Assembly: GCA_031308135.1 (NCBI GenBank)
Contig: JAHLJT010004567.1
Span: 137,406,991 to 137,470,990, forward strand
DNA length: 64,000 bases
DNA from: Acheta domesticus
Lineage: Eukaryota > Arthropoda > Insecta > Orthoptera > Gryllidae
Direction: 5' to 3'
The translations under genes and the position numbers were made by a program. How positions within the stretch are numbered: the stretch's first letter is position 1; each line of letters begins with the position of its first letter. Positions 44,383 through 54,825 of the stretch are shown here, in pieces. The notes under the pieces were generated by a model. That model searched no databases, was not told where the DNA came from, and worked only from the letters and a program-made list of their open reading frames with translations.

Positions 44383-46470
44383 TTAAATACCATCACATTC
44401 AAATGAAACTAATAATCATCAGCTGATTTCTAATTATTTATGTGTTCAGGAATTCCTTTTTACCAAAAAATAATGTTATTAAAAAATTTTCCCTCGTACG
44501 TACGTAATTATAAATTTAACAATAAGAAAATGAGACTAAAATTTTGCATCGCTTTGTTCGGCAACAACTGCATGCATTGTTGTTTTAAAATTTCAATATT
44601 TTTCCACTGGTCTTGTCAAAGTTTATTTTAATTTACTTGAGTATTCTCCAAAAACAAATATCTAGTTTGATGATTACGCCACAAATGCGACACTTTCCTT
44701 TTGCTGAATTCCGTCGAGACAGCGCCGTTGCCAGCTCGGTCGTCAATTGCGTGCCCACTTGCACGCGCCGATGTATTCGCACGCACCAATCCCGCGTCTG
44801 CCGACTTTCTTCATAAGTTGTTCTCCACGAAGTCCAAAATTGCTCGATCAACTTCGAAGCACAAAGTCAAAATAAAATGAAAAAACCTTCTTCTCTCTTC
44901 GATCATTCACCTCATCAATAGCTGTTTTCAATACTCGTTCGGATGTCCATTGCACTGCACCGCTTCATCACAAAAAATGTCTAAGTCCAATTTCTCAAAA
45001 TCTCGAATTCATCCAACATGGATTCGACGTAACTGTCGTCCCTGACTCGAAAGAAGTGTTCTTAAAATCATGTCGATTCACCACGTCACCTCGTAATAGA
45101 AAAATGCCGGCGAATTTCATTCTTGCATTTTCATTGTTGTTTTCCCAATTTTTCTAAAATGCACAATATAAGTTATTCTGACATTTCTAAAATGCACAAT
45201 AAATGACTATGCGTCTATTTATTAACGCTTTTGCCCAATGTTAAAGATTTTTGGCCCAAACATATATTTTTGAAATTTTATACGTCGAAAATGCTAAATT
45301 TCTCTGTCGAAATTATACACCAATTCGTCACTTGTTTTGATATTATTAATTTGTAACATTTCTTCAGCTCGGAAATTCAACGTGTTATAAGTCTTTTGGA
45401 TCTGCTATAATTTTTATTAAATTCAGACAACGACGATTTACAACGCCTCTCGTTGCCTAATTAAGGTTTCTTCATAAAATATATTCATTTATATTTAAGT
45501 TATTGCATCTGACACGTCACTGGGACTTTTCTCCAATCTTCATATTCTAAATTTAAATGAACCCATCGTCCGATCGTGTTCAAACAAAGACTACAATGTT
45601 TATTTATTTACTTACCAATTAACTGTACGGTCAGATTTCATTTCAAAATTACTGAATCCAATGTGTTTCCAAAATCGTCGAAATATGGCTTTCCGCGGCG
45701 CACTGTTCTTCTGTCTTGTTGCTATCGATTCACGTACACGTTGTTTTATTAATTACAGTTTAATAAATATTTATCTTTCTTTCACAATTGTTTTTATTAT
45801 TTTTATTTTTATTTAATAGGTAATTACAACACATTGATACAAAATTTCAGTTCTTTTAACTATGTGGCTAGGCTGAAGGCCTTTAAGCCATTACAATACC
45901 TACATCCTACCGCATTCTAACCTTTCGAATCCTGGCATTCACCCCTAATGGTCTCTTCATCGCATCAAAGCCGCGGAAAGGAGACCATAAGGTACGGCTG
46001 AGGAAAAAACCCCTGAAGGGGGAAAAACCTGCCGTCAGAAGACGAGTACATGCTAAACTACTAGTTTTTATTTTCTAAACTATTTATTTATTTCCTGGCG
46101 TGGGCATCTTCTCCATCCCGTCTTTGGCCTCCTCAGCATCTGAAATCAAACACCGCAACAGAAGATCGCCCGCACCACCCCCTCTTCGAACAATTTTCTA
46201 CTAATTAACTTAATTATCGCATACTGACTAATTTAATTATTACTAACTTACTACTTAATATTAATGATTAGCATTACTGATTACCTTTCTAGTTTACTTA
46301 ATTATATCTTGCTTATTGAATTAATTATTTCATCTCCAGTCTAGGCTCCGCTCGTACTACTAACCAGTGCTGTTTTCCCATTGTTTTTGGGGAATGTGCC
46401 AGACATGAAATCATTACAACAGTGTATACAACCGTACAGAGAATTCCAGTTTCCTGCAGATTCCGTGAAT
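44383..46470. other. Unannotated AT-rich stretch
   Basis: About 2 kb without a convincing frame. 45890-46040 is GC-richer with no identified class. No RNA gene was recognised. Confidence 0.35.
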
Positions 46471-48682
46471 GACTAGTGGTGCTACAGAATGGCACAGAAT
46501 ATCCCGTATGAGTTTTCTATTTCCTTTCATCTCGGCAACCAATACAGACTTGCCACATACTCCAACAGCTACCATCTATCGCCGCCCAATTTTGTTGACA
46601 TTTTATTAATTTTTCGATTTTCAAACGTTAAAGCCTCATCGTAAATGGCAATTGCCTTTGAACAATTTGGAGCCGTTTTTAAGAAAATGTCGTTTAAGCG
46701 CTACTGTAAATGCGAAATTTGAAGCTCTTTTTCATAGAAATGTTTTGAGTTTTCGAAAAATTTTATTATAAGTCATTTGAAACGCTTTAACTCACGAATA
46801 CAAAAACGTTTTCAAATGGCTGAAAATGAGAATAAGGGTGTGAGATATTTGTTAAAAAAAAATTCATTTGTATAATTTTTGAAAAACCAAAAATACCCCA
46901 AAATGAACTTTACTCATAATAAAGAATGCAATTAGCACTAATATTCCGCAGCATTACATAATTTTCCCTATACTACGTATATTACTCCGTTTATACGTGT
47001 GTAAAAAATAGTAAGTTAAAATTAGATGTTTATTCACATCAGCTTGGATTATCCTTGGCCATATTTCGAACATTTTTACTTTCCCGTATACGTACGTATA
47101 CACGGAGTGATATACGTAGTACAGAGAAAGTTATGTAATGCTGCGCGAAAAAAAATGGCCAATTTTCGCCAGAAAAAAAATCGTTGCTGGGCCGTCATAA
47201 CGAAAAAGTGGATAAATCCAGTTGCTAAATTAAGAAAAAAAAAATCCCCTAACACGTGGTGTAGCCAGAACCCCTCTTTTGTGGGTTCTTGATACCGAAA
47301 AACCAATTGAAAAGAAAACGTCCGTCTGTCCGTCCGTCCGTCTGTGAACACTGCTAGCGCCTAAACCATACGTACGATTTCTTCCAAAATGGATTTTCCC
47401 CGGTCGATCTGGTTCTAGTCAAAATTTTGATATTTTGAAAAAGATTCTGTAAAATTGGGAGGTACTTTACATGAACCCCCCCGACATTTTCAAAATTTTC
47501 TCAAAAACGGCTCAAAATTTTTTCTTTAAATTTCTTGTGACAATAGAGTAAAATGCACTTATTCAGGAGGCATAGGTCCGATTTTCACGGATATATCTGA
47601 ATTCTCGAAAATTACAAAGTTTAAAATTTGTCGGCGTTTTTCTGGAACAACGAAATTGAAGATTGAGATTTTTCTTTTAAATAAAATTTGTTGTCCAAAG
47701 TGAGTTCTTTCATTAAGGTCATGTACGTTTTTTTTGAAAATTTTAGTAGATTGCGGGCAATATTGCGTGCAATAATTTACAAAAACTAGATTTTCTCAAA
47801 AACGGCTACGGTATGGTACGGTATAGTTCCTAATGTATTTTATGAGATGACAAAACGCCATATTGCTCTATTCTTTTGTTTTTTCAAAAATTGGAAAAAT
47901 GTAATTTTTTGACTTGTCTCTCACGTCGTTAATATTTACATTAGTGGCGATTTTTTCACATTATTATATTTACGAGTACATATGCTTTAAATAATGTCAA
48001 GTACAGTTTCTCGAAAATATAACCGTTTTCTGTGAAAAGTAGCTCAAAATTCCACATTTTCAGAAACACTCAAACGCAATTTTCTCATTATGGCTGCAAC
48101 TTTTTTCTTGAAACTTTTGTAAAGTTACCCCAAAATGAATAGGATAGAGCTGCAATTTTGGATAGTGCTAATTACACTCTTTAATATGGCGTAAAGTTTA
48201 TTTTGAGTTATTTTTTGTTTTTTCAAAAATTATATAAATGTAATTTTTTGAAAGATCTCTCACATATTTTATAGGCACATTGCCAGGAATTTGTAAAGAT
48301 TATTATATTTGTGAGTGTAGTGCTTCAAATAACTTCAAATAGAGTATTTTGAAAACTCAAAACTTTTCTATGAAAATGAGCTTAAAATTTCGCATTTTTA
48401 GTAGCGCTAAAACGAAATTTTCTTTCAAACGGCACATAATTTTTAAAGAAAATTGCCATTTAGGGCTACGTTTTTGTGTTCTTTAATATTATAAAATTAA
48501 TATTTTCGTTCTACCAATAGGAAACAGACAAATTTTAAAAAAATGTACTTTTGGCGGTTTGATAGATGGTAGCTGGCAAGAAAATGTGGCAATTCCGAAT
48601 AGCTAACGAAGACCCAAAGAAGTAGAAAACTAATACGGGAAAGTCCTTGCCATTCTGTAGCACCACAAGTTTTGAAAATATC
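46471..48682. mobile_element. Fold-back element with long inverted arms
   Basis: The left terminus CTAGTGGTGCTACAGAATGG is inverted at the right end (CCATTCTGTAGCACCACA). The left arm (46471-46945) aligns with the inverse of about 48180-48682. After a jump, 46946-47005 aligns with the inverse of about 47086-47150. The left arm is therefore an internally deleted copy of the 1.6-kb right arm. About 80 bases separate the arms. Related single arms lie at 19446-21054 and 5390-6225, and a terminal fragment at 15768-15836. No transposase was recognised and no clear duplication found. Confidence 0.75.
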
Positions 48683-49382
48683 TTACTAGCTATATAAAAT
48701 TTTTGTGGCTAAATTATGCACATTCGTACATTGAATTTTGTTACCGAATAGAATTCAGAATTTTAAAATTAAAGTTTCCATATCCAAAAGCTAGTTTAAC
48801 CAGTACTTTAACCAGGCGATTGTTTAAGCTAGGTTAACCAGGCGATTGTTCGGCTAAAGTATACTATACAAAATACAATATTTATTATCACTTTGACGTC
48901 GTCGTCTTCGTGGCGTCGCTGACGATTTAATTGAACTGAAATGATTTTTAAAATATTTAAATTAAATTATTTTTTAGATTTTTGAAATGTTAAATATTTC
49001 TACCATGTAAAAAAATCACACTATTGTGTTGGTTTCTATCGCCGAACATAGTACGTATAAAAAGAAACTATTGAGAATTTAAATAATAAAAATACAAAAA
49101 GGGTGTTTGAAACTCTAGTCGGATCTTTTGGGCTCCGGCCACCACCCACCTCATTATACTGTGTTGGAGAACCTAATCCCAAATACTGTTACACATAAAA
49201 AACTTATCTTACAGAACGATAATTGTCTTATGGAGTGGCAATGCTGACGATTAACATTTTCCTTCAGCATGATCCAAGACATAAACCACGACGTTTACAT
49301 TGTAATGTAAACACTGGCGTTCGAGCGAAACATTCTCTAGCGACATGTGCCAACCATCGGCGCTACATTTAACTGTCATCAG
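48683..49382. other. Unannotated AT-rich stretch
   Basis: No gene or element end recognised. Confidence 0.35.
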
Positions 49383-50105
49383 TAAGGAACACATTTTGAT
49401 GGCTAAAACATCGTCAAAAATTGATCAATAAAATTCTTGTAAAATGTTTTTAAAATGCTCCAAAAGCAAAGAAAAATGACTAAGAAGACTTTTCAAAACC
49501 AGTTAGACGAACGACTCAAGCTGTTGAAAATAATAGTGAAGTAATTGAGGCTTCTTCCTTTCGTTCAAGTGAACTCAGCTTGCAAAGTTTGGGTTTAGAC
49601 TGTTCTTTGCCGGAAAGTCTCTGTATCTAGTTATCCCAGAGTCGGCCGAACCGACAATGGCGCTCATAGGTGTCACAAGAACCTTAGATTACATTCTCTC
49701 AACAGATGGCATTGCAATTACTGAGCGAAGTAATCGAATAGGCTAGTCAGCATTTCTCTGAAGAACATTTGTTGCATCTCGTAAATATTATTTGATGCAA
49801 ATACCATTAAAATGATATTAAAATCTATGAAATCAGTACAGAATGCTTTAAAATTGATGGAAAATTTTAAGAAAAACGATTTATTAGTCGAAGTCCCCGA
49901 AAAATACAAAAAATGTCGCATAAAATTGGTAATTTCCTTTTCTGATAACATAAAATTATTGTTTATACCAAAAGGCATTGTTCCCCAGCTATAACAGTTT
50001 TTTCTGGCGAAATTTCTCCGTTTTCCGGGGTACAATAACATAACTTCCTCTTCTCAAGAAGTATTCATAAGACGAGAAAGTTAAAATGACATTTGAATTG
50101 AAGAT
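49383..50105 (-). mobile_element. hAT relic, inverted copy of the 11309-12658 element (unoccupied site)
   Basis: Read on the minus strand this aligns with 11309-12658 on both sides of the nested MITE. The start is TAAGGAACACATTTTGATGG. The sequence CTTCGCTCAGTAATTGCAATG (minus strand, around 49715-49735) corresponds to the site occupied at 11645-12321. A minus-strand frame of 107 codons (49718-50041; NNFMLSEKEITNFMRHFLYF) persists but matches nothing I know. The far end near 50105 is degraded. Confidence 0.75.
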
Positions 50106-50141
50106 GGTCTTGAACTAGAATTGAAGATGGTCTTGAACTAG
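50096..50141 (+). repeat. 23-bp direct duplication
   Basis: AATTGAAGATGGTCTTGAAC plus CTAG-type text occurs twice head to tail (50096-50118 and 50119-50141), with no differences. Confidence 0.95.
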
Positions 50142-50244
50142 AGCACGTGGATCGCGCGCTCACCGCTAGATCGCAGGGCTAAAATACGCAAAAACGCGTA
50201 TTCGGAAATTCCTTAGAGTCTTCTGGATGGATCCGCAAACATAC

Positions 50245-50448
50245 ATCAGTTCCCCACTAAGAGATGTCCCATCCACCTAGTCTCGTCCAATGGCACCTCA
50301 TTTGTCTTTATTGGTGACCGGACAGTGGTCTAGCGTCCTTCCGTACATACGGACGGACGGACGAACGGACGGACGCACGGACGGAGGGACGGACGGACGG
50401 ACGGAGGGACGGACGGACGGGTGGGTGGGTGGGCGGATGGAGTTTACT
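50245..50448 (+). repeat. Dispersed repeat with internal (GGAC)n, copy 2
   Basis: CAGTTCCCCACTAAGAGA, ATTGGTGACCGGACAGTGG and GGAGTTTACTC match the repeat at 1392-1520. Between them is a GGAC tetranucleotide array (about 50350-50420) followed by GGGT units. Confidence 0.7.
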
Positions 50449-51360
50449 CGAATGCTTCATAAGGATTAATTATTATTCTCACAGCATTAAACATGGTATG
50501 TGTGAGAAAGTGAAACCAATAAGAACTTTTTATTTTTAAAAAATAAAATTTCATTACATGCCATCTTAACAAGAAAAATATTCGACGGTAATTTTTTCCA
50601 TTTTTTTCTTCCAGAGATTTATAGAAATTATTTTTCAAACAACTTGTTTCTCATCAGCATTATATTACTTTAATTCTTTACTAATTCTATAAAGCAAAGA
50701 AGGGAAAGTACTTTTTGCGGATATCTCGCAGTACTAGAATTTGTCATATCAACATATGGTCTCTCTACGAGTACCTTAATTATTTTCAAAACGCATCTTA
50801 TCACAAGATTACTATGAAACTCACTCGGAATACCATTTTGACTTCCAGCGTGTCTCCTAGACTTCTCGTTCCAACGTTCCCTCACCATCTGTGCAGCAGT
50901 TCTCGTCCTAGAGCCTACTACTTCTAGTTCATCATCCTAATCTTTATGCCATCACGCCTTATAATAAAACATCACTTCAAGTCCAGTTTCTAGGAATCCT
51001 TTCCAAGAGGCACGTCCATAATGGGTACGCGTTGATTTTCCACTACGCACGCAGTGGTTGAAGTCGTCGCCCAGGCAGCCAGCCTGCCTCACCACTCTCT
51101 CCGTCCTGCCGCGTGTCTTGAAGTCATCCAAGGCGCGTTCGCCGGCCGCTGCGGCGACCGTGAAGCGGCACGTCGCGATGCACAGTGACACGACACCCCC
51201 CATCCCCACTCCGCCCCACCCCTCAGATGCAGTCGGGATTCGGACGCGCATATTGTGCATATTTCGTTAAAACAGACACTTATCTATAAAACGTTTCATC
51301 ATTTCATAGAATATACTAGCGGAACTCGGCAGACGTTGTTCTGCCCTTCATCTCCCTCTT
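50449..51360. other. Unannotated stretch
   Basis: AT-rich, then GC-richer at 51050-51250. CTAGCGGAACTCGGCAGACG at about 51316 looks like the edge of a dispersed insect repeat, but I cannot name it. Confidence 0.35.
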
Positions 51361-51645
51361 TCCCTTTCCATATCCCTTTCTCTCTCTCCCTCTCCCTCCC
51401 TCTCCCTCCCTCTCTCCCTCTCCCTCCCTCTCCCTCCCTCTCCCTCCCTCTCCCTCTGTCCCTCTCTCCCCCTCTCTCCCTCTCTCCCTCTCTCCCTCTC
51501 TCTCCCTCTCTCCAACTCTCTTCCTTTCTCTCCCTCTTTCTCCCTCTCTCCCCATCTCTCCTCTCCCTTCACCTCTCTCTCTCCTCGTCTCTCCGTTTCT
51601 CTCTGTCCCTGCCTCTGTCTGTCTGTCTCTGCCTCTGCCACTCTG
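51361..51645 (+). repeat. (CTCTCC)n pyrimidine minisatellite
   Basis: A long tract of CTCTCC and CCCTCT units grading into CTGTCTG. The Ser/Pro/Leu or Arg/Glu/Gly frames are artefacts. Confidence 0.93.
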
Positions 51646-51700
51646 TACCTATCATTCACATTTAGTTGCAGATTCTGCTCGTTTCTGAGCTGGTGAGCTA

Positions 51701-51857
51701 ATATCGAGAAGCGCCGGACCAGCAAAAATATAATAGAATATTCATGAAGGTCTCGTCTTGTGGATTACGGTGAAAGAAACGTTTCTTTGAGACCTTTGGC
51801 CTCAAAATTTTAGTTTTTAATGCCCTAGAATTCTTCGTTCAGAAGTTATTTAACGAC
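51701..51857 (+). repeat. Dispersed repeat, copy 2 (related to 9963-10112)
   Basis: ATATCGAGAAGCGCCGGACC through TTTTTAATGCCCTAG and AGTTATTTAACGA aligns with the copy at 9963. Confidence 0.65.
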
Positions 51858-51877
51858 ATATATAATATATATATATA

Positions 51878-51916
<39 letters not shown>
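51857..51916. repeat. (TA)n microsatellite
   Basis: Nearly pure TA dinucleotides interrupted once by a C. Confidence 0.95.
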
Positions 51917-51918
<2 letters not shown>

Positions 51919-52799
51919 CATGAACATGGCATTTCACATGAATATTTAGTTTTGTTCTGCAGCGCCATCTAATGGTGTTACAACAGGATTAACAGCAAAT
52001 AAACCTTTTGGGTGAAAAAACACGTAGAAGTGCCAACTTTATTGAGGTCGATCACACGGAGTCGGAGTTTACCTCTTATATATATGAGCGTTCATTAATT
52101 CGAAAGATTCATTGATTCACAATTTGCTTTTTGTTTTATATAGATGATAAAATACTTGTGCAAATGTAAGACATTTCTTGATAACATTTTTTGAACCTGT
52201 CAGAAGAAATATAACATACAATGGACTTTACTAAGGTGCACTAAGCGCAGGCCGTGCGTGGATTTGTTGGGCGAGGCACTATTAGAAACTGGGAAAGTAA
52301 GTATTAGGGAGATGATTTTTATACCCTAAAAAACTTGAAATATGCTTTTAAAAATTTGCATTTATAACATAAAAATTCTCAAATATGCACTTTAATATGC
52401 ATTTAAAATTGACAATAGTTCATTTACTCTATAAATCTTTCTTGATAAAATTTATGAGAAGCATGTGTGGAATGAAAATATATATTGTTATGCAAACATA
52501 ATATAAATCTAACCTACTTCACGAGAGAAATAATTGAAGTAAATATTCACCTTAGTGAAGTCCATTTTATGTCATTTTATGTGACCTTAGGGAAGTCCAT
52601 TATATCGCGGAATGTGGTGATCTTCCCTCGTTGGATGGTGAGATCCGTCTCCAACCTACATGTTGGCTAGCGAGGGTTTCCCCAAACTGGTATTTCCCCA
52701 AACGCGGAGCACCGCTCCATCCAGAACAAACTCTAAGCTATCGAATGATGAACTGGTACTCGTATGTTTGGCAGTTAATTCTTGTAGGTTTGTGTTAGT
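51917..52799. other. Unannotated AT-rich stretch
   Basis: ATGCATTTAAAA-type motifs near 52330-52420. No gene recognised. Confidence 0.35.
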
Positions 52800-53036
52800 A
52801 AGGAATGTGGGTAGGATAAGGAAGAAGAAGATTAGATAGCATGTGGTTCGTTTCTTAAGGTCCTGCTCCGGTATTGATCGGAGAAACCTGGCACTGATTG
52901 GGGAAGCCACGAAAAACTACCGATCAGAGCAGCTGGTAGCTAGAATTCTTCTCCAGCCATTTGCTGAATTCGACCTAGCTATGCCACCGTGAGGACTCAA
53001 ACCCTACCTTTCGGCCATAGGCACTCCAGTGACATC
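52800..53036 (-). mobile_element. tRNA-derived SINE (minus strand)
   Basis: Read on the minus strand, a box-B-like GGGTTTGAGTCCT (52992-53004) is followed by CAGCTGCTCTGATCGG and TTTTTCGTGGCTTCC. Promoter box followed by this conserved core is the layout of tRNA-derived SINEs. The 3' boundary is uncertain. It faces the SINE at 53037. Confidence 0.6.
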
Positions 53037-53400
53037 AGCTGTCGCCTTGAGCCTCAGATGCCGGTTTGATTCCCCAAGATGCAGGGCATATTTGCAATGG
53101 CTATAAAGGCGGGTTACGAATGCTTCTGCGTGGTTGAAAATTCCTGACACCGGCTGCTCTGATCGTTTTCGTGGTTTTCCTGCTATAATTGCAGGCGAAT
53201 ACTAGGGTTGGAGTACCTCCACAACTGGCCGCTGTAACGTTCCCCAATTGTACTCTCTTCCCCATTCTGCCTCAACTCCCATTCGTACGGACGAACGATG
53301 CACTCATTATCTGTTCTCATGAAGCCTATCCCTGGCGTTGGGAGAATCTGTGATGCGGTAATAGACTACAAGTATCTCTAATCATATTTCTCGTGGGAAA
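53037..53400 (+). mobile_element. tRNA-derived SINE (plus strand)
   Basis: A box-B-like GGTTTGATTCCCC (53062-53074) is followed by CGGCTGCTCTGATCGTTTTC, GTGGTTTTCC and GCAGGCGAATACTAGGG. The core matches the minus-strand SINE next to it. The 3' end is placed approximately. Confidence 0.65.
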
Positions 53401-54124
53401 ATGAAATGAAAAATCGTTATTTATTTATTGTTTTAATTTTCTTCTTTCCTGTAACTCTCACCATAAACCTTGCCAACTTTTCTTTCCTTGTGCTTCCGCG
53501 TTACTTGTATTTAAATGCAAGTTTTCGGTAATTTCTAAGCGATTCTTTCACTTATTGAATAGCGTGTTCGTATTTTTTGTCATCCCCTAAACTTTCATTT
53601 CCTTCATAATCACCTGATTTACCTGATTATTTATTTTTTGTTAAGTTTGCGTAACATTTCTCTTAGACTTAAGAACCTAAGTATAAACAATTGATTTTGT
53701 TTTAGGGGTACATAGACACTAACCTTACATCTACCTTGTAAATAAATCATAATTTAGGGTGTCTAAACGTTCCATGAGTCAATTATGACCTTTTATCGAA
53801 CTTTCAACGTGCATACCAATTCAGATCGGTTTCAAATATTTAGAATTAACACAGCATTGTGAGCTTATATAGATACAGTTTTTCTTAATTCTCTCTAGAG
53901 CAACACTATTCCAAAATACCATGATAATTCAATAACATTAAAATAAAGCCATAAATAGAATTGAAAGCTGAACGTCAATACTATCATTTGTGAAATCAAA
54001 ATTAATGTGAAATGATATTTTAAATGTATAATGTTTTCACACATCCATCAAAATAAATTAGATAGTTAATATTTAGTATTGATTTTCCATGAAAGGAATA
54101 TTAAATCCGGTTGTACATATATAT
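53401..54124. other. Unannotated AT-rich stretch
   Basis: No gene recognised. It ends at ATAT (54121-54124), the duplication of the solo LTR. Confidence 0.35.
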
Positions 54125-54714
54125 TGTAGCGTCACAGCACTGGGCGCGACCGACCGCACAAGTCGTGCAAGGGGGAGGGGTTGGTCCTCTCGTGCCGCGC
54201 AGGGGAGGACGGACCCCCCGGGGTCTCTCGAGGGTCTCTCTCCACTGGGGGCGTGTCTGAGAAGGCGGCTGTCCGTTCGCACTAGTGATGTGTGACGACA
54301 GAAATCGTTCGCAGATGGACGCCAGGCTCCTTCTGCAGCCAGCCCAAATCTCGAGCGGAAATGACGCTTTGTGCGTGGGAGGTCGGTCACGTGATGCCTC
54401 GCAAGGGAGGCGGTGGAATAAGCTTCCTGGGAGTCGAGTTTTGACCGTAGCGATGTGCGGAGGTGATCGCGAGCAGTGTCTTGCGAGGCGTGGCTTTTCG
54501 CCACGGGACAAGAGACCAAGGGCGGCGCTGGTGTAGCGAGCTGGGGTTCTCTTAGTAAATACTGAGGCGGCTCGTCTCAGGAGTCGGAGTGCTGTGGAGA
54601 GCAGCGTTCCTTAGGAGTGTTCCTTAGGAGTGTATATAGTGTAATAACCTTGTAAATAAATATGTACAGTCAACTCCGTGTCTGTGTTCTTCCTCATCCT
54701 ATGACGACGTCACA
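54125..54714 (+). mobile_element. Solo LTR (Ty3/Gypsy-like)
   Basis: It begins TGTAGCGTCACAG and ends GACGACGTCACA, flanked by ATAT on both sides (54121-54124 and 54715-54718). It is 590 bp with a GC-rich first half, TATATAG near 54633 and AATAAA near 54655. TG...CA ends, a 4-bp duplication and the promoter/poly(A) order indicate one LTR left after recombination between two. It is unrelated in sequence to the 1460-bp LTRs but uses the same target tetranucleotide. Confidence 0.8.
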
Positions 54715-54825
54715 ATATGTATATAGAAGAACACAAAGTTGAGGTTACATATGTGTTCCTAAGATTCAACTTGAAATGTCCCCCACATGGACATTGAATA
54801 CCCCAGGTTAGCGGTGATATCTCCT
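54715..54825. other. Short spacer
   Basis: Ordinary sequence between the solo LTR and the LINE poly(A). Confidence 0.4.

Noticed and set aside
51255..51725. Ser/Leu/Pro and Arg/Glu/Gly frames
   Set aside because: Translation of the CTCTCC minisatellite.
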